64,000 nt of DNA, taken from Blattamonas nauphoetae. Lineage: Eukaryota > Preaxostyla > Oxymonadida. Where the stretch lies: assembly GCA_033064195.1 (NCBI GenBank), contig JARBJD010000149.1, forward strand, positions 62,001 to 126,000. Reading direction: 5' to 3'. The first letter of the stretch is position 1; each line of letters starts with the position of its first letter. This document shows positions 12,901-23,710 of the stretch, piece by piece. The position numbers and the translations under genes are program-made. The notes beneath the pieces are model-generated. The model did no database searches. It had not been told where the DNA came from and saw only the letters and a list, made by a program, of their open reading frames with translations.

Positions 12901-15900
12901 AGATGGTTTCTGTTGAGGATTGACTTGGAGCGGCTGGTGTTGTTGAAGAGAGGATGGACGGCGAGAAGATTTTGAAGGGAGATGGGAGAATCTGAAGGCA
13001 GCTTGCTCCATTGAGACGAGTTGGGGAGTTTGGCGGGAGAGTGTGTTTAAACGTGGATCGCAGCTTCTTCAGCCCCATCACTTCAACAGATTTCTGAGGA
13101 ATGGAGAATCCAGGACAGATCAAGATGTGCACAACGTCAGGTAACGGGTAGAGAGGTTGTGACTGTGGCTCGTCGTCCACAAACAGTGTCGCTTCTCTCT
13201 TTTCCATGTTGATTCGAATCGCAGCTGTCTGGCCGAGACACAGACACTTCTTATTTTTGAAGTTATGAAAATTAGTGTTGGAGTTTCGTTGCTCTCCGCT
13301 TGCGAGGAAAAAGAAAGAAGTGAAAGGGTTCTGATTTGAGTCACTTTGATCTGTCCCCTGTCCGGCCAGAGGATCGTTGGAAAACCCAAGCACTGAAGAG
13401 GAGATGAGAAGAAGAGATGAGGATGTGGAGATGAGACGAGAAGAAGAAAAGATGATTAGGAGAGGAGAGAAGAAGTTGAAAAAAGGACGAGGATGATGAG
13501 GAGAGAGTCAGACATGTTCCTTCGAGAGCACAGTGGTTGACTCGGATCTTCAGCTCCCACTCTCCTTCGTCAATTGGAAATGTGAGAGCCATGGGCGTCT
13601 TCCCGAGTGGTGGTGTGGCTTGGATGAGTTGGGTTGGTGTGCTTTTGAGGGTCTGTTCAGTGAAGTTGATGAGTGAGTTTGTTCCTGGCCAGAAGTTTGG
13701 AGTGTTTTCCAGTTTTGGAGGCGGCTGGAGAGGAACTGCGGGTTCAAATCGTTTGAGAGACAACACTTCAACTTCGAATTTTGTTGTGACGTTGGCATGA
13801 GAGAGTGCGAGACAAACTTGGATTGGAATGTCGGTGAAAACACCAGGCTGTTCCTTGAGGTCCACAAACAGTCTTGCCTCTCTCGTTGACATGTTCACGC
13901 GAATCGCTGCTATATGCCCAACTCGATCGCACTTCTTGTTCGTTCCTGCTGGCTTGAATTCCTTCCCGAATTTCCGCATCTGCCCTGTTTTCAGCACAAA
14001 CTCTCCGCCACAGCCAGTTGGATCCGAACCACACGTCTTGTCGTAGGCATCGTTCGTGATCGGGCTGGAGAGGTATCCGAGCGCTGGTGAGGGGAGCAGA
14101 GGAAGAGGAGAGGGACGATGATTGATGGAGGGCGATGATTGGGGGAGAGAGGAGAGGAAAGAATGGAGAATGACGATGAAAGGGAAGAAGAAAAAAGTTG
14201 AAAGAGAGTGGAAAGGAAGGAAAGACAACGAGAAGTGGTGAAGAGGGAGAGGGAGAAGAGATAGAAGAATGAATCAACCACAAACAGAGATTGTCGAACA
14301 GATCTTCCGTTCCGTGATTGGCACAGTGAAGTATGTCTTTACTTTGTTATTCTTCCTTCGATCTTCGTCCGTAGGTTGGAATGTAAAGTCAAAAGACACA
14401 GTGCGAGTATTGTTCGGAAGGTACTGTTGCAATGCATGGATTCCTCGAGACACAATCTCAGCCTCTGGCGGTTCCGTGACTTGTGAGGGGGCAGTTGGAC
14501 GAGCACCTCTTCGTTGAGGTTGAGATTGCTGGGGTGTCAAAGGAGCTGAGTTTGGTGGTTGTGGCGGAGGAGGATTGGGGTCGTCTTTACTTCCTCTCTC
14601 GTTTTGTTGCACCAATGCCTGCAATTGATGGAGTCGTGTTGATTGGAGATCTGCTCGTGACGTCCTCACTTTCCTTGACGACTGAGTGGCGACAGTGTCT
14701 GTCAACTGTGTCTGTTTCTGTGTTGGAAGGGGGGTGTGGAGGGCTGTTAGTGGAGGGAGGGTAAACGTCGGGGCGTCAGCCACATCCACTCGCTTCAGCC
14801 AAATCACTTCAACTGAGAGGCTCTCGTCGTCCAAGTCCATCTCGATTTCGAGACACAGTGATGTTGGGATGTCGGGGAAGATCCCAGGCTGTTCCTGGTC
14901 GTCCACACAGAGTTTTGCTATTCGTTTGTTCATGTCCACTCGAATCGCTGCTGTCTGGCCAATTCGATCACACTTCTTGTTCGTTCCTTCTGGTTTGAAC
15001 TCTGTGATGTTCCACATGCTTCCATCACAAAGGTGGAAGACACATGTATTCCGATCTGGAGGGAACATTTGACCTGGCGGTACGATCCGAGTCAGAGGAT
15101 GGTTGTTGAAGCCAAGATCTGAAAAGAGAGAAGAGAACAGATGACGGATGGGATAAGAAAACAGAAGGGAGGAAGGGTGAAGGATGTGACGAGAGCGAAA
15201 AACACACCGACATTACAAAGGTCGTCGAAATTCGGTCGAATTTTGAGTTCCCACACGCCCTGCGTGATGGGGTGGGTCAGAATTGATCGGTAACGTTTTT
15301 TTGTAACCTCCGAAATTTTGGGGACGATGGATGTTGTGGTGATGGTAAAATACTCCGGATTGAATAATTGAAGGGAACTCGTCCCAAAAAAACAATTTGG
15401 GGTGTTTCGAGGGATGGTCAGATGGCGACGAATGAGCGACGCGTCCAGACGACGTAAGTGAACTATTTCAACTGCACACTTCCTCTCGCTGTATCCTGTG
15501 CTCATTCCCAGACAGACTTGGAACGGGATATTTGTGAAGAAGCCAGGTTGGGCAATTCCATCAATCAGAAGACGAGCTTCTCGTTTGGTCAGATCCACTC
15601 GAATTGACGCTGTCTGACCAACCTTCGTGCATGCTTTGTTCGTCCCCGCTGGTCTTAGTTCCTTCCCCTGACTCCACATTCTCCCATTCGATAGATCGAA
15701 GTCACCTCCAATCGGTTTGTCATATTTCCCACAATGATTCAGTAAGCAGTCATCGGGAAGTGGAAAGCGGAGGAAACCAAGCACTACAAAAACGAAAGAG
15801 TGAGAAAATCTGCAAAAATCACATACACACGGACGAAAGTGGGTTCTGACTTCCACGAATCGTGAGCTCCCATTCGCCTTCGATGAGGCCAAACGTGAAC

Positions 15901-17560
15901 ACTGTTCGCCAGTCCTGGCCAAGTTTCACTGTCTGAACAACAGAATCTGCTGTCAGTTTGTGCGTTTTTGCGTCGAACGAAGTGATCGATACAGTTTGAG
16001 GCCAGGTCGACGGAAGCATCGCCGACAACATACTGTATGTCTTCACCTCCTTATTCCGCCCGTTTTCAGCTTGTTGCACTTTTTCTTCAGCCGAATCTTG
16101 CTTGCTGTCTCCGATTGTGTTCACAGCAACACATTCTCTCGTCTTTTCCGGAGTCGCCGCAAGAAATTGCCTCCTCAGATTGTTGTTACGATCTAACAAA
16201 GCTTGAAGCCTTTTCTCTTCCTCCTTAATCACGTGTATATTCGACGTTGGGTCGTTTTTGGTTTTCTGTTTTGGCTTTCTCGACGCGGACTGGATCAACA
16301 AATCTTTCATTTTCGAAAGAGGTGTTTCGGGACCCAAAATCCTCTCCAGTTGTCGTCCAGTGAACAGTTGGGTTGATGTCAGTCGAGAAGCTGGATTCTG
16401 AAGGGATGAAAAAAGTGATGAGAAAGAAAGAGATTTCAGTCAGAGTTAAGAATAATATTGAAAGGTTAGCAAGAAAATCACTAATGGAAGATCCTCCACG
16501 ACATACATGGTCCAACATTTTCACTAAAACGGTTCGGATGTCTTTCGGGATTGACGATGGAAGTTGCGATTCATTGAAGTCCATGATCGCTTTCATCAGT
16601 TTCCACGTTGAATTTCCACTGAACAACGCCTGCCCGGTTATCATTCGGCACAGCATCACTCCCAATGACCAGATGTCACTTGCTGGCGTTCCTTTCGTTT
16701 TGTCATCATCAAACCGTTCCGGTGAGTTGTATTCAAATGTCCCCATCGACGATGCTGAGCGAGTGACATTCACTCCAGATGCATCTGCTGCTCCCAAATC
16801 ACCTGAAGGACAACAAAAAAGACATTCAAGAAGTGAAGTCCAGAATGCGACAACAAGCGCAAAAAGAATGACAGCATGAATGCAAACAAATCACAAGAAA
16901 GCACACAGAGCATTGCGCGGTTGTCTTCCGTCAGAAGAACATTCTCAGGCTTCAGATCTCCATGAGCCATTGGATGCGTCGGATGGTTGTGCATCACACA
17001 TAATCCTTCCGCAATGTCAATGCTAATCAGAACTGCAACCTGAAAGACAGATCCAAAAAATGAAATAGTTCTTCCCATCAGAGAAGAAAATGATGAGAGC
17101 TACGAACGAGAATAGAGAACAAACTTCAAGAGGGATCAGTTTTTTCCGAGATTCATATTCAATCATCAAGTCCTTCAGATTTCGTTTTCCAAGATCCATC
17201 ACAATTCCATGATATGTCTCCATAACAACTGATTTGTGAAGACCAACAATTCGAGCATGTCGGAATCGCTCCAGAAGGGATACCTCACGCTCTGCCCGCT
17301 TCTGGTCCGCTTCCGTCAATCGAGGAATCAGTTTCAGAGCATACGACTTGCCTGTCGACGATTCCTTGATTTCCAGAACTCGACCAAAAGCGCCTTCGCT
17401 GATTGGACGCACAAGCGTGCCTGAACACAAACACAGAAAAATGATCTAACAGCAAAGCACAACACATACAGCCTGGCGGAATCATCGACTCTCCTTTCTG
17501 TGCCATTCGAGCTCGATCAAACAACCCATTCTTCCTCGTGGATTCTTGTGATTGAAACAT
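5190..17560 (-). CDS. Giant protein kinase with ten tandem SPRY-like units (multi-exon)
   Basis: The N-terminal kinase domain is followed by a short charged/coiled linker and ten SPRY-like units, giving a protein of well over 2,000 residues. The start chosen is ATG at 17560 (MFQSQES), with MAQKGESM just downstream. Kinase motifs seen: G-loop ISEGAFGRV, lysine in YALKLIP, catalytic loop HGDLKPEN (HGD instead of HRD), DLG instead of DFG, and SPE. Clear introns include 17421-17469 (49 nt) and about 17040-17124. Each later unit lies on one exon: roughly 15.79-15.22, 15.12-14.29, 14.09-13.51, 13.39-12.80, 12.69-11.95, 11.85-11.28, 11.11-10.54, 6.92-6.39, 6.18-5.75 and 5.60-5.19 kb. An intron of about 3.6 kb between units 7 and 8 contains a transposon. 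The role is probably cytosolic signalling with SPRY units as binding modules. It could be annotated as several genes; only transcripts can decide. Confidence 0.72.
6994..7080 (+). repeat. Left terminal inverted repeat of the 3.47-kb element
   Basis: The repeat has four spaced copies of a GTCTAnnCnCAGATC motif and is nearly complementary to 10377-10464. It is flanked outside by TGGTGTGGA. Confidence 0.8.
7265..8290 (+). pseudogene. Unresolved, possibly decayed coding sequence inside the transposon
   Basis: Several overlapping frames of 80-130 codons, rich in Ser, Gln, Pro and Asn, lie here (for example 7621-8016). None shows a recognisable domain, and no single frame persists. It may be the 5' part of the captured gene or random composition-driven frames. 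I do not recognise a function. Confidence 0.25.
9140..10208 (+). pseudogene. Captured coiled-coil protein gene with one intron
   Basis: The frame from 9140 has long heptad-like stretches (LLRMIDSLKATLAETERQR, KSTLEKNLVQTRKKMEM). It meets an in-frame TGA at 9593-9595, and the same frame continues from ATG 9602 (MNKEKSYSIETLHTNIDQL). An intron of about 98 nt opens GTGTGTC after NQR and closes CCTTCAG at about 9827. The frame then resumes as IDTLSSEASSLLSQKTELE and runs to a stop at 10206-10208. A retained intron shows capture of genomic DNA, not cDNA. The function of the parent gene is unknown. The in-frame stop suggests it is no longer whole, unless translation begins at 9602. Confidence 0.5.
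10377..10464 (-). repeat. Right terminal inverted repeat of the 3.47-kb element
   Basis: This is the complementary end of the element with the same four-part substructure. It differs from the left end at a handful of positions, and TGGTGTGGA follows immediately at 10465-10473. Confidence 0.8.
10519..16337 (-). repeat. SPRY-like units 1-7, one exon each
   Basis: Seven homologous exons of about 550-830 bases lie head to tail. Each starts after an intron with a 'LGFLRFPLP'-type strand. Each then runs through a GxF.L..G.M segment, a 'GTNKKCDRIGQTAAIRVDM' core, a 'REARLFVDDxEQPGxF' hairpin, a 'PxxVCLxI' strand, an L(K/R)R(L/V/F) motif and a serine/proline-rich spacer, and ends at (I)xEGEWELKI. 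This resembles the SPRY/B30.2 fold core. Unit 2 has a proline/glutamine-rich insertion (about 14.46-14.75 kb). Unit 5 has a longer proline-rich spacer. Intron phase appears constant, which fits tandem exon duplication. Confidence 0.7.
16200..17560 (-). CDS. Kinase-domain exons of the giant kinase-SPRY gene
   Basis: These exons carry the whole catalytic domain. Exon 1 ends in PPG, followed by a 49-nt intron opening GTATGTG. Exon 2 carries the G-loop, the catalytic lysine and the hydrophobic 'IVGLHKSVV' strand. Exon 3 carries MAHGDLKPENVLL. After an intron ending TTCAG the frame resumes as CDLGAADASG and GTFEYNSPERFDD, then 'DIWSLGVMLCRMITG' (subdomain IX). The alpha-G to alpha-I region follows, interrupted by an intron near 16.4 kb. 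The loss of the arginine before the catalytic aspartate makes this a non-RD type, which in known families often means no activation-loop phosphorylation is needed. All residues needed for phosphotransfer (K, D, N, D) are present. Confidence 0.75.
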
Positions 17561-17786
17561 CCGCGCATATTTAGAATCCAAGGACAAGAGAAATCCATTA
17601 TAGAGTGAACGGAGAGAATTTAATCAACATTAGTTTCATCGAAAATTCTTGGAGACATCATCAAACGGGAATAAGAAACTCTGACGATGAAATGTGAAAA
17701 CAACAAACAAAATGCTTAAAACCGGTTGTTTGGCAATTCCGCTTTTCTCACAGTTTTCATGAAGAAAATTGCGACACCTTTCAAAG

Positions 17787-19750
17787 TTAGCACTGAACTG
17801 CTTTCATCCCAGGAGCGAATGGAGTTGGTGTTGTGAGATGCATCATACTGTTCAATCGAAACGATGTCCCTTCGCCAAATGCCATCAACTTAGAGAAATG
17901 TGAAGATAAAGAAAGAACACACTGTCACACTCATCGATTCAGTTAAGCCAGACGCGTAGCACTTTCCAGCCTTCCCATTCACAAAGAATTGGACTGTGCG
18001 TGGATTCGTTTCCATGTTCACTTCCATCACAACAACATCTCCAGCTTTTAGCGGCTGGTGACACGGTTCATTTGTCCCCTCGTCTTCCTCCGATGGTGAC
18101 CCGGCTCTAAGTTCGCCCTTCTCTGACTCAAAACCCACCATAGCTAGAGGCGACAGTGGATCGACCAGTGATTGCATAAAAATACCTGTAGACGAGAGAG
18201 AGATGGCGAATGTTGGTTGATCCTCGAGCGTGGTGAGAGAGTTGAGAGTGATTGAGATGGAGACGATTCCGCGTGTGATTGGCTCTGCAATGAAGAGCAT
18301 GCATTCCACATCAGGTGTGAGTGCATCCTCCTTATTCTCGAGTCGAAGACGAGTGAATGTTCTATCTTCGATTTTATAACTGTTGCAGGGGAGAACAAGG
18401 AGGAGAGGAAGTCCGGTTATTTTCTTAAGCTGGACCTTGTCTAGGTGGAAACTGTATTCGTCAGTATAGGTTGCTCGAAGTGATTCGTAGTCTTCGGTGA
18501 GTTCGGCGAGTCTTTTCTCGAGATCCCGAATCTGTCCATCCTTCATTTTCGAGAGAGGGGTTTCTACTCCCAATATCCTTTCCAGAAGTCGGCCTTTGAA
18601 CAGCTGGGTCGATGTTGCTCGACAGTCAGGATTCTGAGAAGCGAAAGAAGAATCAACGATAAATGACGAGAGCAAGAAGAGGTGAGGAAAAGGATGGTGA
18701 ATTATAATATGAATGACAAAATAAATGCGAAAAAATGACAGACAGGCTCAAGAATTCGCACAAGAACACCTCTGATCGCAGTAGGAATCGAAGTCGAGAT
18801 TTTTGATTCATCGAAGTCCATAATCGCTCGAACCATCCGTGGCAATGATTCATCTCCAAACAGAGGCCGACCTGTGACCATCCGATGGACAATCACTCCC
18901 AAAGACCAGACGTCACTCGCTGGCGTTCCTTTTTGGTCTTTGTCGTCCAGCCGTTCTGGCGAGTTGTATTCAAATGTCCCAATCTCCTTCGCTGAATGTG
19001 ATGTATTAATGCCAGACGAGTCCGCGGCTCCCAAATCACCTGAAACACAACAAGAATTAAAGTGAAAAAGTGAGAGTGGAGATGCGACAATAAGCTCAAA
19101 AAGAATGACAGCATGAATGCAAACAAATCACAATAAAACACACAGAGCATTGCGCGGTTGTCTTCCGTCAGAAGAACATTCTCAGGCTTCAGATCTCCAT
19201 GAGCCATTGGATGCGTCTGATGGTTGTGCATCACACACAGCCCTTCCGCAATGTCAATGCAAATCTGAACTGCAACCTAGATACAGATAAGAAAATGAGA
19301 ATACGTTCATGTTCATCAGAGAAGAAGATGACGAGAATGAGAGCTACGAACGAGAATAGAGAACAAACTTCAAGAGGGATCAGTTTTTTCCGAGATTCAT
19401 ATTCAATCATCAAGTCCTTCAGATTTCGTTTTCCAAGATCCATCACAATTCCATGATATGTCTCCATAACAACTGATTTGTGAAGACCAACAATTCGAGC
19501 ATGTCGGAATCGCTCCAGAAGGGACACCTCACGCTCTGCTCGCTTCTGGTCCGCTTCCGTCAATCGAGGAATCAGTTTCAGAGCATACGACTTGCCTGTC
19601 GACGATTCTTTGATTTCCAGAACTCGACCAAAAGCGCCTTCGCTGATTGGACGCACAAGCGTGTCTGAACACAAACACAGAAAAATGATCTAACAGCAAA
19701 GCACAACACATACAGCCTGGTGGAATCATCGACTCTCCTTTCTGTGCCAT
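17787..19750 (-). CDS. Protein kinase with C-terminal SPRY-like domain
   Basis: This is the tandem paralogue of the large upstream kinase. The start chosen is ATG at 19750 (MAQKGESM). A 49-nt intron follows PPG, and the next exon holds the G-loop ISEGAFGRV and YALKLIP. Later exons give MAHGDLKPENVLL, CDLGAADSSG and GTFEYNSPERLDD. Then come a coiled coil (KMKDGQIRDLEKRLAELTED) and one SPRY-like domain with VVMEVNMETNPRTVQFFV and NGKAGKCYASGL. A likely 34-nt intron (17889-17922) leads to the last exon, LMAFGEGTSFRLN, with the stop at 17787. Like its neighbour it has HGD in place of HRD and DLG in place of DFG. It is a probable cytosolic Ser/Thr kinase with a sensor domain. Confidence 0.75.
17889..17922 (-). 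other. Candidate 34-nt intron in the second kinase gene
   Basis: GTGTGTTC to CTCTAAG on the minus strand. Splicing continues the SPRY-like domain from SVT to LMAFGEGTSFRLN. Confidence 0.5.
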
Positions 19751-19829
19751 TTGGTATTGATCGATCAATCCATTCTTCCTTGTTTGTTGGTGCGTCACAA
19801 TTCTGGAACAAATTCTCAAACAGAAGTTA

Positions 19830-21150
19830 GTATTGATATGAAAAATGACAACTTAATCAAACTGAGTTGGAAATCCCACTCTCCAACACAAATAATTGGA
19901 GGATGTCGCGTCTGAGCTGGATTCGTGCAAAGATGCAAAGAAGAAAGTGGTTCAGAATATGTTCTCAACGAACAGCCAGAATCAAGCAGAATGCTGGTTG
20001 AGAGGTGCAGAATGAAGTGGATGAGAAGACCAGGAGCCGAAAGCAGTTGGGATGAATTGGGGAGATGAGATGGATAAAGTAGCTAATGAGGGTGTTGGAG
20101 AAGCGGAGTGTGGCTGAGCCGTGTGGAGGGAGAGAAGTTCTCGTTGAGTTGTGTCCTCCTCTGCCCAACTCCATTTCTCGTCACTCCAATCTCAACCATC
20201 CGACAGATCTCTCAATGCTCCCTTCAAAATCAAAAATAAACGAAAAAATCTAATGAAAGGCTCTCAATGAGAAGAAGCACAGCTAAATCTCGCGAATACT
20301 CAGAAATCAGAGCTGAGAGATCCAAAAGAATGAGAAAAACGGGCGAGACGACAGTTCGAGCGAGAAGCTGTTCGAAAACGCATCTGTCTGTCGACTCGAA
20401 ACGAAAACAGAAAGAACCACAGAAACAGGAACAAGAAAAACCAAATAAATCAAGAGCGAATCGTCTGGAAATCCAAACTGAGTGTTCCGTTCCATGTTCC
20501 TCTTCCTTCTCCCTTTTAAATTCCAAACGACTCCATTTTCTTGAAACCTAAGATCCTGCTTGTTGTGACACGCAAAGCAATCTTGGTTGGGACTCTTGAC
20601 TCGTCCGATCGAAAGAGATGACAAGTATAAAGGAGAGTGCTGAGCTGTTGGAACGTCTTTTCAGAGCATACAGCTCTCAAAGACGATTCAACATCACCAC
20701 GAAACAGCAGGAGGTAGGAGGGATGGTGATTGTGGGTGGGTGGGTTCGTAGAGTTGCATGATAAATATGTTCGCAAAGTGAGAGCGACGCATTGGATAGG
20801 AGAATGAAAGACATCGAATGAAGAACGAAATATCAGGTTGGACTGAAAGGGGGCATTGTGGGTGAGCAGGAGAGATTCCATCATTGCGGGTGAGCAGTGG
20901 AACTCGATGATGGATGTTCTTCGATGTTGGTTCGGTAATCATGATCAAACCCGCTCGATAAATGAAGAGCGAATCCGATGTGCAGATTGTTGAAAGCTAT
21001 GCAGAGGAAATTGGTAAATGGAATCAACTGAACAGAGAAATGAAGACACAACGAATTGAATATTGTTCTTGTTCGGCAGCGGGTATTGGGAAATGTGGTG
21101 AAATGTGAAGTGTCAGGTGGTGTGGGTGAGGAGTGTGCATCGAATGTCTT
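19830..21150. other. Intergenic region, nothing firm
   Basis: This is a stretch of about 1.3 kb between the second kinase gene and the first beta-helix gene. A basic, lysine/arginine-rich plus-strand frame (20267-20551) could be a small gene, but no domain or splice context supports it. Confidence 0.3.
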
Positions 21151-21151
21151 G

Positions 21152-23710
21152 TTACAGTTCCATCTTCGTTTCTTCATTCATCTGTCCTCCCATCCCTCCA
21201 ACTCTCCCCACGACCACTTTCAACGAGCAGCCCGAGAATCGCGACGACGAACGACCAACAATTGGAAGCGACTTCTCTCCAACAATCAGCGCTCCCACAC
21301 CTCCGACTCCAGACACCACCACTCGCTCCGACGACAGAACTGGGATTCCATCCAAACGACGAAAAGGAATCTTCGTCACCCTCGTCTCTTCCATCCAACA
21401 GTTCTCAAACCACACGCGGAACACCCCCAACGACGCCACCACAACCACTCCTCCTCCCTCGCTCCCAAACGGCGTGATGTCGATCATCAGACACTCCTCA
21501 AAACGGACATCCCCTCCTCCGACTCGACTCACTCCCACAAACAGCACTCCTCCCAAATCAGCACCATCTGACAATCTCGTCGTCTTGCTTCCTTCAAACA
21601 CACTTCGGACAAAGCTTGTTTCAGGCTGGTTGGTCCTCACTGAAACCACTCCTCCTTCCTCAAATCCCGTCCATTTCACACTCTCTTCTCGTGTCGTCTC
21701 CAAAAGAACGATCGAGTCCATCTTCACCTCCGACTCTTCCTTCTGAGACCAAAACGCGATCAATGGTGCGTTCAGTGTTCGAACTTTTCGAGTCTTCAAC
21801 GAAGACACTGAAAGACTCACAACTTTCTTCGAACTCCCAACTTCAGCAAAGCGAACTCCATCCCCAAACTCAATCGCTTCCATCTCAATCGACATCAGAT
21901 CAGCTGACCCCCACCTCAGCCCAACCAGCCCCATCCCCACTCGGCCCTCTCCCTCACTTGTAACCACCACCCTCTTCACACACACCTCTCCTCCTCCACA
22001 AATCAAGAAGCCCTTTCTCTCCTCCATTCCTCCCTCTCTCCCCGCTCCTAAAACGAGCATGGCTTCCACAATCCAAACTTGGCCTCCGTCAACTTCAATC
22101 GCATTCATCGATTCCCAACTCTCTGTCCACTTTACCAACACTCTTCTTCTTTCTTTCTCTCCTCCCCACACTCGCATCTTTTTCTCTTCCACAAACAACA
22201 CCCCTCCCATCTCCACCTCCCCATCCACCTCCAACTCCACAATCTTTGCTGGGCTTGCCTCGTCCGTCTGTCCGGCGATCCATCCAACAAGAAGAGACGA
22301 GCAAGGATTGCTGGATTGCCCACACTTCTCTGCTTCCACACTTCCTCCCGCTCGACACAACACTGTCGGTCGAGGGACCTTAATTTGGATTCCTTCCTTC
22401 ACCAAACACCCACTTGACCCATCTTCCATCTCGATCAGCGTGTACTCCTTCCTCAATCCCACTCCATCCTCATCCTCTTCCTCTCTCACTCGGAACTCAG
22501 CAACACTCAGCGTTGTGCTCAAACCCCGCACTGCCCCAATCGACTCCCATTTTTCTCTATTGCCAGTCAGACAGACACGACCAATGTTGTTTTCCAATGA
22601 CCGTCCTTCCAGTTCGACGAACATTTTTTTCCAATCATCACTCAACACACACGACACACAGCGTTCAATTCGAGCTGGCTCGTCAGGAATTGTGATCACA
22701 ATGTCAGAGATGAGGACGGATCGAGAGCGGCCTGAAGCAGTCAGAGAAATGACGCTGTAGGATTGTCCAAACTGAAGCTGTTCTTTCCTTTCTTCAGAAT
22801 CTGTCTTCAACGGATACAGAATCTCTTCCCGTTCCATGAGATTTCCATTCCCATCTGTCCACATTTCCCGAGTGATCATGTCTTCCGAAGAGCCTGTTTG
22901 TTTCAGTTTCAAAAGGTATTTCTTGTTCTTTTCAAGTTTCACTGATTTGAATGACAGTTTCACTGTCGTCTTTCTTTCATCCACAAACTCACTCACACTC
23001 ACTTTCGAAAGTCGAGCTGCTTCCGGAATGCTGAATCCAAGTCCAGACACAATCCTAATCGATGATGATGGGCTCACTTTGCTAACAATTCTGGTCAGCG
23101 AATAATCTGTTTTCTCCGACAGGTCACCGTTCTTCCCACTCACTCCCTTCTGAACACTGCCAGCACTCATCCCGTATGAGTCATCACTGAATGATACATC
23201 CAAGGTGTTACCGTTATTCAGAGTGAGTGTGCACAGTCCTTTGGGGATGTCATTTCCAGAGAACGACAGATCCACTTCTGTTCCACTCGCGTCGAGTTCA
23301 CAATATGCGTCAAGAAGGATTGGAGTTGCAGGAATGGCGACACTTGATGGAGCAGTCATGGTGTGATCGGGTATGGAGGCAGCAACGAGTTTGTAGTTGG
23401 AGAGAGGAAATTGGAGGATGCCCGACTCTCCAGCTGACGATGAACATGTCCCAACTGTTGATGACGAGAATGAGAACAGCAACAATCGCTCGATCTTTGG
23501 TGCCTTTCCAGACACTTCTTCACGTTTTCCTGCCAAATTCGAAAGAATCACGGTTATCGTCCCTGAGACTGTCTTATTCAAAGTCAGTGTGAGAGTGACA
23601 GTTTCGTCTCCAGTCAGTTTTGAGGCGAGTGATTTGACTGTTGCATAGTATCCTGGGTTGTCGAGGTAATCACTGTAGTCAGTGGGTGGTGTAGTATCAT
23701 TCGCAGGCAT
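21152..23710 (-). CDS. Beta-helix surface protein, no signal peptide seen
   Basis: This long single frame of 852 codons (first ATG at 23710) begins with several immunoglobulin-like beta repeats. Segments such as 'TVTLTLTLNKTVSGTITVIL' and 'TTVKLSFKSVKLEKNKKYLL' suggest IPT-like strands. It then has the family motif 'CGQSSNPCSSLLVGW' and a right-handed beta-helix type region ending without a transmembrane segment. The frame stays open upstream of the ATG to a TAG that could be a 3' splice site, so a 5' exon with a signal peptide is possible. It lies 410 bases downstream of another beta-helix gene in the same orientation and may once have been part of one larger gene. The function is probably cell-surface binding, by analogy with its relatives here. 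Confidence 0.65.
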   Translation of the reverse strand: MPANDTTPPTDYSDYLDNPGYYATVKSLASKLTGDETVTLTLTLNKTVSGTITVILSNLAGKREEVSGKAPKIERLLLFSFSSSTVGTCSSSAGESGILQFPLSNYKLVAASIPDHTMTAPSSVAIPATPILLDAYCELDASGTEVDLSFSGNDIPKGLCTLTLNNGNTLDVSFSDDSYGMSAGSVQKGVSGKNGDLSEKTDYSLTRIVSKVSPSSSIRIVSGLGFSIPEAARLSKVSVSEFVDERKTTVKLSFKSVKLEKNKKYLLKLKQTGSSEDMITREMWTDGNGNLMEREEILYPLKTDSEERKEQLQFGQSYSVISLTASGRSRSVLISDIVITIPDEPARIERCVSCVLSDDWKKMFVELEGRSLENNIGRVCLTGNREKWESIGAVRGLSTTLSVAEFRVREEEDEDGVGLRKEYTLIEMEDGSSGCLVKEGIQIKVPRPTVLCRAGGSVEAEKCGQSSNPCSSLLVGWIAGQTDEASPAKIVELEVDGEVEMGGVLFVEEKKMRVWGGEKERRRVLVKWTESWESMNAIEVDGGQVWIVEAMLVLGAGREGGMEERKGFLICGGGEVCVKRVVVTSEGEGRVGMGLVGLRWGSADLMSIEMEAIEFGDGVRFAEVGSSKKVVSLSVSSLKTRKVRTLNAPLIAFWSQKEESEVKMDSIVLLETTREESVKWTGFEEGGVVSVRTNQPETSFVRSVFEGSKTTRLSDGADLGGVLFVGVSRVGGGDVRFEECLMIDITPFGSEGGGVVVVASLGVFRVWFENCWMEETRVTKIPFRRLDGIPVLSSERVVVSGVGGVGALIVGEKSLPIVGRSSSRFSGCSLKVVVGRVGGMGGQMNEETKMEL

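Noticed and set aside
20267-20551. Small Lys/Arg-rich gene
   Set aside because: No domain, no splice or homology support. Composition alone can explain the open frame.
21105-21746. Long plus-strand frames opposite the beta-helix gene
   Set aside because: They are antisense shadows of the 852-codon gene. They are low-complexity Ser/Thr/Pro with no start context or domain.
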